DNA of 64,000 nucleotides from an uncultured Muribaculaceae bacterium (GCA_958436175.1 CAUBJF010000002.1:248001-312000), one strand, 5' to 3'. Positions 43,644 through 52,570 are shown, numbered from the stretch's first letter. Program-made: numbers and translations. The notes: generated by a model not told the origin, from the sequence alone.

Positions 43644-44480
43644 CTATAGGTTATTGCTTTGTCCTTTACTTATTCGGGGACAAGTCTCTTTTTCAGGATG
43701 CCACATATCTGCCCTGCGGAGGGCATCGCGCATGGCTACATAGCCACTGACAAATATTTCTTTAATATGCTTGAGATCGAAAACAGTATAATCTACAAGC
43801 GCCGGTATCTCAACCGAGATATCACACAAAGCCATATCTTCTTTCTGGTTGGCTTTGGCCATAAGGTTGTAAGTGCGCAGCGCTACGTCGACAATGGACT
43901 TAAAGGTCTTCTTAGGAACCAGGGGACTAACATTTATACCAATCAAAGTGTCGCACTTATCCCGAAGTATCCAAGCCGGGTGATTACGTAGTACGCCTCC
44001 GTCAACATAGTCCGCGCCGTCGATCTTTACTGGTTTGAAAAGTATAGGTATCGAACAAGATGCTGCAACAAGATCCTTGATAGATCCAGACGAAAACACT
44101 GTCGGACAAGCGTCGTCAAGATTCGTGGCTGAGACATAGACTGGTATCGACAGTTGTTCGAATGTAGTCTTTCCCCCAAGTGCACGTTCTATAAACCTAC
44201 CGAACTTCTCCATATTGAAGAAACCTCCCTGACCTATGCTTAACTCGGTAAAATCACGAAAATTTGTACGCGCAAATATCTCGGCGATACCCAAAGGGCT
44301 GACACCTCCGGCATAGAGGACAGCGACAACGGAGCCGGCACTGACACCAGCGAGGACATCGGGCTTTAAACCCACCTCTTCTATAGCCATCAAGGCACCG
44401 GCATGTGCAAAGCCTCGGGCACCTCCTCCACTGAAGGCAATCCCAAGACGATATTTTTCTCCTTTATCTTTATCCTCCAT
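43644..44480 (-). CDS. Patatin-like phospholipase
   Basis: A 278-residue lipid acyl hydrolase. The oxyanion loop GGGARG and nucleophile elbow GVSAGS near the N-terminus and the catalytic Asp in YVDGGV near 157 give a full Ser-Asp dyad. No signal peptide is seen. The start at 44480 is preferred over 44507, because the -7 box at 44505-44512 would place 44507 upstream of the transcript. First gene of a minus-strand run to ispE. Confidence 0.9.
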   Translation of the reverse strand: MEDKDKGEKYRLGIAFSGGGARGFAHAGALMAIEEVGLKPDVLAGVSAGSVVAVLYAGGVSPLGIAEIFARTNFRDFTELSIGQGGFFNMEKFGRFIERALGGKTTFEQLSIPVYVSATNLDDACPTVFSSGSIKDLVAASCSIPILFKPVKIDGADYVDGGVLRNHPAWILRDKCDTLIGINVSPLVPKKTFKSIVDVALRTYNLMAKANQKEDMALCDISVEIPALVDYTVFDLKHIKEIFVSGYVAMRDALRRADMWHPEKETCPRISKGQSNNL

Positions 44481-44504
44481 AGAGAGACTCGTCGTTTTAT
44501 GGTG

Positions 44505-44536
44505 CAAAATTAGTTAGAATTATTTACTCAATCAAT
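44505..44536 (-). promoter_or_regulatory. Promoter of the patatin-amylase-prs run
   Basis: On the minus strand TAATTTTG (44505-44512) is a full -7 match; ATTG at 44533-44536 is 20 bp upstream, one base off TTTG. Confidence 0.52.
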
Positions 44537-44649
44537 ACCTGCCCCACAAAAATCGGGCAAGCTAAGAATTATAAATATATAAAGATTTAAGGTCATAAAA
44601 GTTCTTTGAAACGAACATATATAGAGATCTCATCTTTTTCCCGACAAGT

Positions 44650-44681
44650 TTTGTTGTATATAAAGAGAGTTCGTATCTTTG
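44650..44681 (+). promoter_or_regulatory. Promoter of the YihY-like gene
   Basis: TTTG (44650-44653), a 20-bp spacer and TATCTTTG (44674-44681): a full consensus match. The predicted start, near 44687, lies beyond the ATG at 44685 and within a few bases of the ATG at 44694, so the mRNA is probably leaderless or nearly so. Confidence 0.75.
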
Positions 44682-44693
44682 CCGATGAATACT

Positions 44694-46091
44694 ATGGAAG
44701 AGCCAACGAAAGCAAAAATATCGTTCTTGTCGCGTATACAGAAAAAAGTCCTGAGCTACTGGGACTATTTCAACACCGGCATATGGGCCGACAGCAGGCG
44801 GGGATGGAAAATCAATGCTATCCGCACTATCAATCTGTCGATCAACTCCTTCCTTAACCGGGACATTCAGACACAGGCGCGTGCGATGACATATCGTACT
44901 ATGCTGGCAATCGTTCCTGCCCTGGCCCTTCTTCTTGCCATAGGGCGCGGATTCGGCATGCAGGAAATACTTCAACGCGAACTGTTCCATCTTTTCCCGG
45001 CTCAGAAAACAGCGATAGAGTATGGAATATCGTTCGTGGATAAGTATCTGTCGACAACTTCGGAAGGTATTTTTGTCGGAGCAGGCGTTCTTTTTCTGTT
45101 ATGGACTCTGATCTCTCTTCTTGGCAATATGGAAAATACGTTCAACCTGATATGGGGACAACATCAAGGTCGCACCCTCTGGCGCAAGATAACGGACTAT
45201 ACGGCCATGTTGCTGATTCTTCCGGTGCTGATGATATGTGTCAGCGGACTGATGGTTCTTCTCAGTTCGACACTGGATGCCATATTCAATTTCAGCTTCA
45301 TGACTCCATTGGTGTCGGGTCTTATCGAAGCAGCTTCATTCGTTATGATATGGCTCTTCTTCACAGCCGTCTATATCCTTCTGCCCAATACTAAAGTCAA
45401 GTTCAAATACGCATTCATCTCCGGAATATTAGCGGGTACGGGTTTCTCGATCCTGCAATGGCTTTTCGTTACCGGTACATTGTATGTCACAAGATATAAC
45501 GCTGTCTATGGCTCTGTGGCTTTCCTGCCTCTTATGATGCTTTGGCTTCAGCTTGTATGGGTCATAACACTTTCAGGTGCCGTGGTATGCTACTCTTCCC
45601 AGAATGTATTTGCATTCAGTCTCGACAAGGAAGTTGCTTCTATATCATTGGAATATCGCATCCGTTGCATTCTTGCCATGGCATGTATCCTGACCCAGCG
45701 TTTCATCAAACTTGAAGGTCCACTGACCGATCGAGACTTCATGGACGAATACGATTTCCCTGCCCGACTTGTCACAAACGCTACTGAAACTCTTTGTTCT
45801 ACTGGTATCTGCTCGCGTGTCCTGATTCCAGGAGAGAAAGATGTCTACGGTTATCAGTTGGCAGTCGACCCTTCAATCCTTACAGTCAAGTTTCTCGCTG
45901 TCAAAGTTGGCACGTTGGGCTATTCGGGCTTCATACCCAACTTTGACAATAATTTTCCCGGTGTCCAAAAAATCATTAATGACATATTCCGCAACATACT
46001 CAACGAATCATCTGATTTACTTGTTAAAGATATAAATATCAACAACATAAATATCCCTGACAAGGATATGTCAAAACCGAATACCCTATAA
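44694..46091 (+). CDS. YihY/BrkB-family inner-membrane protein
   Basis: A 465-residue protein. Residues about 40-310 form the YihY/virulence-factor BrkB domain with six helices, including the conserved DIQTQARAMTYRTMLAIVP start and the YGSVAFLPLMMLWLQLVW segment. The C-terminal 130 residues are a soluble extension typical of the Bacteroidota form, winged-helix-like in part (GPLTDRDFMDEYDFPARLV). YihY was once called RNase BN, which is not supported; the function is open. The start follows from the promoter position. Confidence 0.85.
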   Translation: MEEPTKAKISFLSRIQKKVLSYWDYFNTGIWADSRRGWKINAIRTINLSINSFLNRDIQTQARAMTYRTMLAIVPALALLLAIGRGFGMQEILQRELFHLFPAQKTAIEYGISFVDKYLSTTSEGIFVGAGVLFLLWTLISLLGNMENTFNLIWGQHQGRTLWRKITDYTAMLLILPVLMICVSGLMVLLSSTLDAIFNFSFMTPLVSGLIEAASFVMIWLFFTAVYILLPNTKVKFKYAFISGILAGTGFSILQWLFVTGTLYVTRYNAVYGSVAFLPLMMLWLQLVWVITLSGAVVCYSSQNVFAFSLDKEVASISLEYRIRCILAMACILTQRFIKLEGPLTDRDFMDEYDFPARLVTNATETLCSTGICSRVLIPGEKDVYGYQLAVDPSILTVKFLAVKVGTLGYSGFIPNFDNNFPGVQKIINDIFRNILNESSDLLVKDININNINIPDKDMSKPNTL

Positions 46092-46095
46092 AACT

Positions 46096-46470
46096 ATGAA
46101 AAAAGCAATTGCAACCACCGCCGCTCCCGGTGCTATCGGCCCTTACAGCCAGGCTATCGATGCAGGACCCTTTGTCTACGCTTCAGGCCAGATTCCCATC
46201 AACCCCGCCACGGGCGAAATACCTGAAGGCATTGAAGCACAGACACGCCAGAGTCTTGCCAATGTATGTGCAATCCTTGAAGCCGCAGGACTCACTGTCG
46301 ACAACGTTGTCAAGACAACTGTATTCCTCGCAGACATGGCAGATTTCTTAGCGATGAATGAAGTCTATGCTTCAGTCTTCACCGCACCCTATCCTGCACG
46401 CTCAGCTGTTGCAGTCAAGACCTTACCAAAAAACGTATTGGTTGAAATAGAGGTTATCGCAGCACGATAG
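46096..46470 (+). CDS. ridA: RidA-family enamine/imine deaminase
   Basis: A 124-residue YjgF/RidA protein. The signature region (ARSAVAVKTLPKNVLVEIE) holds the active-site Arg102 and Glu118, and GPYSQAI near 15-21 is conserved. It hydrolyses reactive enamines from PLP enzymes. It is 4 bases after the YihY-like gene and probably co-transcribed. Confidence 0.94.
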   Translation: MKKAIATTAAPGAIGPYSQAIDAGPFVYASGQIPINPATGEIPEGIEAQTRQSLANVCAILEAAGLTVDNVVKTTVFLADMADFLAMNEVYASVFTAPYPARSAVAVKTLPKNVLVEIEVIAAR

Positions 46471-46491
46471 CGCTTGCTTAAACATGCAAAT

Positions 46492-46528
46492 ACCAGGAGG
46501 CCGGTTTCAATATATCCGGTCTCCTGGT
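46492..46528. terminator. Terminator between convergent ridA and GT2 genes
   Basis: A 12-bp stem (46493-46504 with 46516-46527, one G.T pair) and an 11-base loop. The tail is only modestly T-rich on either strand. Confidence 0.65.
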
Positions 46529-46550
46529 TATGTCTTTAATAAAAACCGCT

Positions 46551-47525
46551 TTAGTCCCACAGGGTATCCCTGACTGCAAACCGGGGTCGGGCCTTCACTT
46601 CGTTGAATATTTTTCCTATATACTCCCCTACTATGCCAATCGATATCATTATCAAGCTTGCGAGACCCCATATCGAGAGCATAATGGAGGCCCATCCTGC
46701 ATTCACATTTTCAGAGCAGAAATACGACACAAGCACATAGATTGTTACAAGTAATGTGGCTATGAACGAAACGAAACCAATGATGAAAATCCATCGCATC
46801 GGACGCGCCGAAAATGACGTTATGCCATCTATGCTTAGTGAAAGCATCTTTGCAAGAGGATACTTGGACTCTCCCGCGACGCGTGGGCTGCGACGGTAGG
46901 CCGTCACACCCGTATCAAGACCGATAAGAGGGATTATGCCACGTAGGAAAATATTAGCCTCCCCATACTCCGAGAGAAGATGTAGGGCTCTGTTGCTCAT
47001 CAACCGGTAGTCGGCATGATCATAGACTGTCTCAAGGCCCATAGCCTTCTGGAAGGAATAGAAAGCATGTGCGGTACTTCTCTTAAAATAAGTGTCCGAC
47101 TGTCGCGAACTCCGGACCCCGAATACTATCTCCTTACCCTCCCTGTACTGTCGGATCATATCGATAATAGCCTCCGGATCGTCCTGAAGGTCGGCATCGA
47201 TAGATATACATGCATCACATCTGTCCATAACTGTCATCAGCCCGGCAAGAAGAGCATACTGATGCCCTCTGTTATGCGCGAGATTTATGCCCTTGACTCT
47301 GCTGTCGGCGATATGCAGTTTCTGTATTCTCTTCCAAGTACTGTCCTTACTGCCATCGTTGATACACAAAATATAACTTGATGCGCCGATATCTTTAAGA
47401 GACACCAGACGCGTAAGCAGCTCAAGGATAATCGGAACCGAGACAGGCAAAGCCTCTTCTTCGTTGTAACATGGAATTACTATGGCAAGTAGCGGAGGGG
47501 GCAAAAGTGACTGCATATGTGGCAA
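46551..47525 (-). CDS. GT2 glycosyltransferase, DPM1/GtrB-like
   Basis: A 324-residue membrane-anchored family 2 transferase. Start motif AIVIPCYNEEEALP, the D-x-D region SIDADLQDDPE near 107-117, RSSRQSDTYFKRSTA, and two C-terminal membrane helices (about 230-250 and 265-290). Such enzymes move a sugar from a nucleotide donor to a polyprenyl phosphate. It lies 12 bases after the stress-protein gene. An ATG 3 codons in (MQSLL) may be the true start. Confidence 0.87.
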   Translation of the reverse strand: MPHMQSLLPPPLLAIVIPCYNEEEALPVSVPIILELLTRLVSLKDIGASSYILCINDGSKDSTWKRIQKLHIADSRVKGINLAHNRGHQYALLAGLMTVMDRCDACISIDADLQDDPEAIIDMIRQYREGKEIVFGVRSSRQSDTYFKRSTAHAFYSFQKAMGLETVYDHADYRLMSNRALHLLSEYGEANIFLRGIIPLIGLDTGVTAYRRSPRVAGESKYPLAKMLSLSIDGITSFSARPMRWIFIIGFVSFIATLLVTIYVLVSYFCSENVNAGWASIMLSIWGLASLIMISIGIVGEYIGKIFNEVKARPRFAVRDTLWD

Positions 47526-47537
47526 TGTATAAGAATT

Positions 47538-48647
47538 TCAGACCGGAATCAGGAGCATGGGGATGTCTGTCTGGAACAAAATGCGATGGGCAAGACCGGG
47601 GTTGAAAAGACGGCTGAAAGCATTCCGACGCCGGTTTGGGACAACAATAAGGTCGAAACCATACTTATCCTGAAGACGGACAAACTCTTTCTCACCAGAG
47701 TCCGGGTTGACAGGCACGGTGATGAAATGATATTTAGGAAAGTTCGAAGCACAATACTCACTCAACCTCTGCATCGCCTTTCCGGCTGAAGAATCTGAGT
47801 AACGGCTTCTCTTAGGGATATGCACTATTGTGACGCAGGCTGCCGAATGTCCGAAGACTCGGTAGACAGTATCCATCGCCAGGATATCATCCTGATCAAG
47901 ATTGCTGAGGAACAAAATATTAGCCGGATGAAGTACTTTTTCTGCCTCTATAGGTTCGGGAACGGAAAGAATCGTGAACCTGCCTTCGTCCAGGACTTCG
48001 GCAGTAACACTTCCTATCATTTCAAGTTCTTTTCTCTTTGCGCCACGGGTTGCCATGACAATCATATAAGGCAGCCCAGCCTTGGCAAAATCCACTATTG
48101 CATCTTCTGGCACGCCTTCGACAACTTTAGTCCTGTATCTGACGACAGGAATATCGCCACGCTTCATGGCTATACGAAAACGCTCCACAAAATTATCCAT
48201 GAGCTTGCAAGCGTTCTCTTCCATCTGTTCGCGGGCACCTTTTTCGCCCAAACCATAGGTAAGATTATCGGTCAACTGAATCTTACCGGCTATGTACGGG
48301 TCGATATAGCTATAAAGGAAACAAATGTGTGCTCCTTTGTCGGCAGCCATATTGGCAGCCACAATACTGGCTTTGAAAGATTTCTCGCTGAGGTCTACCG
48401 GCACTAAGATCTGGTGGGGAGACTCGCCTTCCTGTTGTGGCTGGACAAAAAGTTCTTTATTCTCTATGATTCTCAGTGCCAGCGGCAGGTCACTCTCTTG
48501 TATTCTGACCCTGACTCCGGAGAATATTCCAGGAGTTTCAAGATTGACGTTCTGAAGTTCGACAGCTATACCCTCCCCTTCAAGAAGTGTACATAGCGCG
48601 ACAGCTTTGTCGTAGGTATGAATAGCGACAGTGATCAGGCGTGACAT
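47538..48647 (-). CDS. Tandem universal stress protein with N-terminal DUF2007-like domain
   Basis: A 369-residue protein. Residues 1-70 look like the DUF2007 putative signal-transducing domain (VAIHTYDKAVALCTLLEGEG ... VRVRIQESDLPLALRII). Two USP domains follow: about 80-225, beginning HQILVPVDLS and ending MIGSVTAEVLDEGRFTILSV, and a more divergent one at about 235-369, ending LAHRILFQTDIPMLLIPV. The ATP motif GxxG(x9)GS/T is not clear. Cytoplasmic; stress or energy sensing is inferred from the family. Confidence 0.82.
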   Translation of the reverse strand: MSRLITVAIHTYDKAVALCTLLEGEGIAVELQNVNLETPGIFSGVRVRIQESDLPLALRIIENKELFVQPQQEGESPHQILVPVDLSEKSFKASIVAANMAADKGAHICFLYSYIDPYIAGKIQLTDNLTYGLGEKGAREQMEENACKLMDNFVERFRIAMKRGDIPVVRYRTKVVEGVPEDAIVDFAKAGLPYMIVMATRGAKRKELEMIGSVTAEVLDEGRFTILSVPEPIEAEKVLHPANILFLSNLDQDDILAMDTVYRVFGHSAACVTIVHIPKRSRYSDSSAGKAMQRLSEYCASNFPKYHFITVPVNPDSGEKEFVRLQDKYGFDLIVVPNRRRNAFSRLFNPGLAHRILFQTDIPMLLIPV

Positions 48648-48671
48648 GTTACAGATATTTAGGAAATACCC

Positions 48672-48698
48672 AAAAGGCCGTAGCCTGCGGCCACGGCC
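48672..48698 (-). terminator. Terminator of the small HTH gene
   Basis: A GC-rich stem (GGCCGT and GCC, 48676-48685, with GGC and ACGGCC, 48689-48698; one mismatch) followed on the minus strand by UUUU at 48672-48675. It lies between the HTH gene and the universal stress protein gene. Confidence 0.55.
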
Positions 48699-48728
48699 CT
48701 ATGTTTTTTTGTAGCCGGTTGTAGATTA

Positions 48729-48983
48729 TCAGGCTTCTTGGCTCTGGAGGATTTCGACAGCCATGTCGTAGATAGTGCTGTCGTCGAGAACAACGATACC
48801 ACCGTCGGGTCCCGGTTCTATATGTACACCACAATTCTTACCGAAGTCATAGTTGCTGCCACCGAAGTAATTACGAACGGTTTGAACGGTGGTGTTGAGC
48901 CTGTCTGCAATCTTATGCATCGATCCGTCGGGAAGTCTGTCTTTAAGACGACGGAGTTCGTTGAAAGTGATTGTCTTCGTCAT
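48729..48983 (-). CDS. Small helix-turn-helix DNA-binding protein
   Basis: An 84-residue protein with a helix-turn-helix at about 20-42 (GSMHKIADRLNTTVQTVRNYF). A beta-like stretch follows, VHIEPGPDGGIVVLDDSTIY (53-72), then a C-terminal helix. It resembles a small DNA-binding protein conserved in Bacteroidales; the target is unknown. It stands alone, with a terminator after it and 126 bases before nrdG's end. Confidence 0.75.
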   Translation of the reverse strand: MTKTITFNELRRLKDRLPDGSMHKIADRLNTTVQTVRNYFGGSNYDFGKNCGVHIEPGPDGGIVVLDDSTIYDMAVEILQSQEA

Positions 48984-49109
48984 ATTGGGGTTGTTTTAAG
49001 TTTAACTTCGTGAGTGTTTTTAAATTTGTAGTTCGCTAAATTAGCTCCATTTTATGAATTAAACAAGCCGAAGGCCGGAAAATATCTTATGTTTTACAGC
49101 ATAAAATGC

Positions 49110-49613
49110 TTATACGTCTAAATCATAGAGCGTTGCCACTCCATTTTTTTTCGATTTAGCGACATCAATAAGCCTTTGGTTGGAAGAACCACGGAATATG
49201 AGAGACACATCTTTCAATGATTCGACGAAAGGTCCATCGACAACGACATCGGCATATTCCAGTAGTGCTTTCTGTCCCGGAGTTCCTTTTTCATGGAGGT
49301 CTTCGTAGATGAAACCCGTATATATCCACAAAGAATAACCTTCTCCCTTAATCATCCTTGCCAATTCAAGAAGACTCTCGGAGCTGTAGAAAGGATCTCC
49401 ACCGCTGAAAGTGACATTGAAGCCATTATACCTAATTATATCCATCACTTCTTCGGGCGACATCTCTTCGCCGGCACCGAAATCCCAGGTAGATTTATTG
49501 TGACAACCGGGACAATGGTGTTCGCAGCCTGCGACATATACCGAAGTCCTAAGGCCCGGTCCGTCGACAGACGTGCCCTCTATGATGCGTACAATCCGCA
49601 GAGGCTTACTCAT
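49110..49613 (-). CDS. nrdG: Anaerobic ribonucleotide reductase activating protein
   Basis: A 167-residue radical SAM enzyme with the cluster motif C30-x3-C34-x2-C37 (AGCEHHCPGCHN) and SGGDPFY near 75-81. It makes the glycyl radical in NrdD. Its start overlaps the nrdD stop by 8 bases, so they are translationally coupled. Confidence 0.95.
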   Translation of the reverse strand: MSKPLRIVRIIEGTSVDGPGLRTSVYVAGCEHHCPGCHNKSTWDFGAGEEMSPEEVMDIIRYNGFNVTFSGGDPFYSSESLLELARMIKGEGYSLWIYTGFIYEDLHEKGTPGQKALLEYADVVVDGPFVESLKDVSLIFRGSSNQRLIDVAKSKKNGVATLYDLDV

Positions 49614-51813
49614 GTACTACGCGGTCGTTTAGTTCGGCAAGTTTGGCTTTATTCCATCGGTCGGTAGTACCGACAAGATAACCCGTGATACGTTGCAGAC
49701 GGTCGATTGCATGACTGCCGCAATGGGGACACATTTCGAGATTTGCCGTGGCATCTTCGTATCCGCAGTTCATGCAGCGATTGCGTGTGTGGTTGACCGA
49801 ACAATAACCGATGTTATTCTTGTCCATAAGATCAACAATGTTCGCTACTGCTTCCGGATTATGGGTGGCGTCACCATCTATTTCCACATAAAAAATATGA
49901 CCGCCGCCAGTCATCGAATGATAGGGGGCTTCTACTTCTGCCTTGTGTTTGGGCGAACAGTGGTAATAAACCGGAACATGGTTGGAATTCGTATAATAGA
50001 TTTTATCGGTAACACCGGGGATCTCGCCGAAAGTCTTGCGGTCCTTGGTTGTAAATTTCCCAGACAGGCCTTCGGCCGGAGTCGCAAGGACAGAGAAATT
50101 ATGATGGTATTTCTCCGAGAAGTCGTTTACACGGCTTCTCATATGGCCTACAATCCGGAGACCGAGTTTCTGAGCATCATCGCTTTCGCCATGATGCTTG
50201 CCGACCAGTGCGACAAGACACTCCGCAAGACCAATGAAACCTATGCCAAGCGTGCCTTGGTTGATGACAGGCTCGATTGTATCCTCGGGACCGAGCGAAT
50301 CACCTCCTACCCACAACTTCGACATAAGCAAGGGAAACTGTTTGGCAAGAGCCGTTTTCTGGAAATTGAAACGATCATTGAGCTGTCGAGCCGTAATTTC
50401 GAGTATGTTGTCGAGGCGCGAGAAGAAACTGCGTATACGTTCTTCCTTGTCAAGGATCGACATGCACTCTATACCGAGTTTTACAAGATTGATTGTGGTG
50501 AACGACAGATTGCCTCGTCCTATGGAAGTTTTTTCACCGAAACGGTTTTCGAACACACGTGTGCGGCAGCCCATCGTGGCAACTTCATATTTATAGCGTT
50601 CAGGGTCATCGGCACGCCATTTTTCGTGCTGATTGTAGGTGGCGTCGAGATTGACGAAGTTCGGGAAGAAACGCCGCGCCGTGACCTTACAGGCCAGCTT
50701 GTAGAGGTCGTAGTTGGGATCTTCGGGAAGATAGCTGACACCACGTTTTTTCTTCCATATCTGGATGGGGAAGATGGCAGTCGCACCGTTGCCCACTCCT
50801 TCATAAGTACTATGGAGAAGTTCGCGGATTATGCACCGGCCCTCTGCGGAGGTATCAGTACCATAGTTAATCGAGCTGAATACAACCTGATTGCCTCCAC
50901 GGCTATGGATTGTGTTCATATTATGGATGAATGCCTCCATGGCTTGGTGGACACGTCCGGCCGTCCGGTTCACTGCATGCTGGAGAAGACGGTCTTCACC
51001 TTCAAGACCTTCGAGCGGCTTGATTATATAGTCCTTGATTTTAGCATTGCGGAGAACATCCAGACTCCTTCCGGTAAGCTTTTCGAGATTTTCTACTTCT
51101 TCAATAAAAGAAGTATGCACGAAAGGCGCAAGATAGAAGTCGAATGCCGGAATAGCCTGCCCTCCGTGCATCTCGTTCTGTGCAGTCTCCAGAGATATGC
51201 AAGCAATGACGCTGGCAGTCTCTATACGTTTGGCAGGGCGCGATTCGCCATGACCGGCAATGAAGCCATGTTTGAGGATGCGATCCAGAGGGTGCTGCAC
51301 GCAGGTGAGACTCTTGGTAGGGTAATAATCTTTATCGTGGATATGTATATAATTATTGCGTACAGCTTCACGGGCTTCCGGCGAAAGCAGATAGTCATCT
51401 ACGAAAGGTTTGGTCGTCTCGCTTGCAAACTTCATCATCATACCCGCAGGAGAATCGGTATTCATATTGGCATTCTCACGGGTGATGTCGTTGTTCTTGG
51501 CCTCTATGATCTCATGGAACATGTCGCGTGTCTTGGCACGGCGCGCTATGCTTCTTTGGTCGCGGTACGCGATGTAACGTTTGGCCACCTCCTTGCGCGG
51601 ACTCTTCATGAGTTCGAGTTCCACCATGTCTTGTATCTCTTCTACAGTCATGCGCTCGGAACCACGAGCACCGATACGGTCGGTGATCTTCTGTATTAGG
51701 CTTTCGTCTTCCCCAAGCTCCGTGGTGAGCATCGCCTTGCGTATCGCCGCCTTTATTTTTTCTTCATTGTAACCGACTACTCGGCCATCGCGCTTGACTA
51801 CTACTTGTATCAT
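49606..51813 (-). CDS. nrdD: Anaerobic (class III) ribonucleoside-triphosphate reductase
   Basis: A 735-residue enzyme making dNTPs without oxygen. An ATP-cone occupies about 1-95 (VVKRDGRVVGYNEEKIKAAI). The catalytic barrel has MHGGQAIPAFDFYLAPFV, and the C-terminal zinc site is CMNCGYE/CPHCGSH. The radical-bearing glycine is in RITGYL, most likely G711. The operon is nrdD-nrdG. It has a candidate promoter and palindrome upstream. Confidence 0.95.
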   Translation of the reverse strand: MIQVVVKRDGRVVGYNEEKIKAAIRKAMLTTELGEDESLIQKITDRIGARGSERMTVEEIQDMVELELMKSPRKEVAKRYIAYRDQRSIARRAKTRDMFHEIIEAKNNDITRENANMNTDSPAGMMMKFASETTKPFVDDYLLSPEAREAVRNNYIHIHDKDYYPTKSLTCVQHPLDRILKHGFIAGHGESRPAKRIETASVIACISLETAQNEMHGGQAIPAFDFYLAPFVHTSFIEEVENLEKLTGRSLDVLRNAKIKDYIIKPLEGLEGEDRLLQHAVNRTAGRVHQAMEAFIHNMNTIHSRGGNQVVFSSINYGTDTSAEGRCIIRELLHSTYEGVGNGATAIFPIQIWKKKRGVSYLPEDPNYDLYKLACKVTARRFFPNFVNLDATYNQHEKWRADDPERYKYEVATMGCRTRVFENRFGEKTSIGRGNLSFTTINLVKLGIECMSILDKEERIRSFFSRLDNILEITARQLNDRFNFQKTALAKQFPLLMSKLWVGGDSLGPEDTIEPVINQGTLGIGFIGLAECLVALVGKHHGESDDAQKLGLRIVGHMRSRVNDFSEKYHHNFSVLATPAEGLSGKFTTKDRKTFGEIPGVTDKIYYTNSNHVPVYYHCSPKHKAEVEAPYHSMTGGGHIFYVEIDGDATHNPEAVANIVDLMDKNNIGYCSVNHTRNRCMNCGYEDATANLEMCPHCGSHAIDRLQRITGYLVGTTDRWNKAKLAELNDRVVHE

Positions 51814-51884
51814 CGTTTATTTCAATTTTAAGGTGGGTTAAATAGTCACCCGGGCCTTTCATGAATGCGAACGAATGACGGATA

Positions 51885-51892
51885 CAAAGCTA
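51885..51892 (-). promoter_or_regulatory. Putative -7 box of nrdDG
   Basis: On the minus strand TAGCTTTG matches TAnnTTTG, about 70 bases before the nrdD ATG. GTTG lies 20 bp upstream (51913-51916), one base from TTTG. The 334-base gap from 51814 to 52147 holds this box, the palindrome at 51968 and the rpmE2 terminator. Confidence 0.45.
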
Positions 51893-51967
51893 CTAATATT
51901 TTCCAAACCGGACAACTAATTCAACTATTAAATCTTCTAAAATTTCAAATCGTGATAATTTCTAACG

Positions 51968-51985
51968 TAATGCAAATTCGCATTA
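51968..51985. promoter_or_regulatory. Palindrome upstream of nrdDG
   Basis: TAATGC, 6 bases, GCATTA. It lies about 75 bases upstream of the nrdD -7 box. ATGCGTTA occurs twice more nearby (51998-52005 and 52074-52081). It does not resemble an NrdR box. A regulator site is possible; function unproven. Confidence 0.3.
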
Positions 51986-52085
51986 AACAACATATCAATG
52001 CGTTATAAATTCATTAAGACAATTTAACACGAAACTCAAAACGCCAGGGCAACAACTTGCATTCAAAGTTCATATGCGTTAGTCT

Positions 52086-52124
52086 AAAAAAAAGTCCCTG
52101 CGACCTCGTCAGGTCGCAGGGACT
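52086..52124 (-). terminator. rpmE2 terminator
   Basis: A perfect 14-bp stem (52093-52106 with 52111-52124) with a 4-base loop, followed on the minus strand by seven or eight U. It lies 23 bases after the rpmE2 stop. Confidence 0.9.
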
Positions 52125-52147
52125 CCGTATCGTTCGCGGCTTGCTCT

Positions 52148-52402
52148 TTACTTCTTGGTGCGGACAGCGTAGCGGCTCATGAACTTGTCGACACGACCGG
52201 CTGTATCGACGAGCTTCTGCTTACCGGTGAAGAAAGGATGAGAAGCGCTGGTGATTTCAAGCTTTACCAGTGGATAGGTCACGCCATCGATTTCGATAGT
52301 CTCACGGGTGGCAATAGTCGAACGTGTAATGAATGTCTCATCATTCGACATATCTTTGAAGACCACTTCGCGATAGTTGGCGGGATGAATGTCTTTTTTC
52401 AT
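52148..52402 (-). CDS. rpmE2: 50S ribosomal protein L31 type B
   Basis: An 84-residue L31 of the cysteine-free (C-) type. It starts MKKDIHPANYREVVFKDMS and contains SASHPFFTGKQKLVDTAGRV DKF, with no zinc-binding Cys. It has its own promoter and terminator. Confidence 0.96.
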   Translation of the reverse strand: MKKDIHPANYREVVFKDMSNDETFITRSTIATRETIEIDGVTYPLVKLEITSASHPFFTGKQKLVDTAGRVDKFMSRYAVRTKK

Positions 52403-52478
52403 TGCTTAATTAACTCTTTAATACGTATTAATGTCTATTTTGAAAAGCGCTGGTAAGGCGCCAATTCGTAATGGCCTG

Positions 52479-52509
52479 CAAATTTACGCTTTTTTCTTCA
52501 CATCTCAAA
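52479..52509 (-). promoter_or_regulatory. rpmE2 promoter
   Basis: On the minus strand TTTG (52506-52509), a 19-bp spacer and TAAATTTG (52479-52486): a full consensus match. It implies a leader of about 70 bases. Confidence 0.72.
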
Positions 52510-52570
52510 ACTTTTTGAATCCCGACAATAAAAAAATACGTTTGAAAAGGCCATAGAAGGCAGGTATCGC

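Noticed and set aside
49693..51699. A 668-codon open frame on the plus strand opposite nrdD
   Set aside because: It mirrors the third-position bias of nrdD, has no start signal, and its translation has no recognisable domain. nrdD on the other strand is certain.
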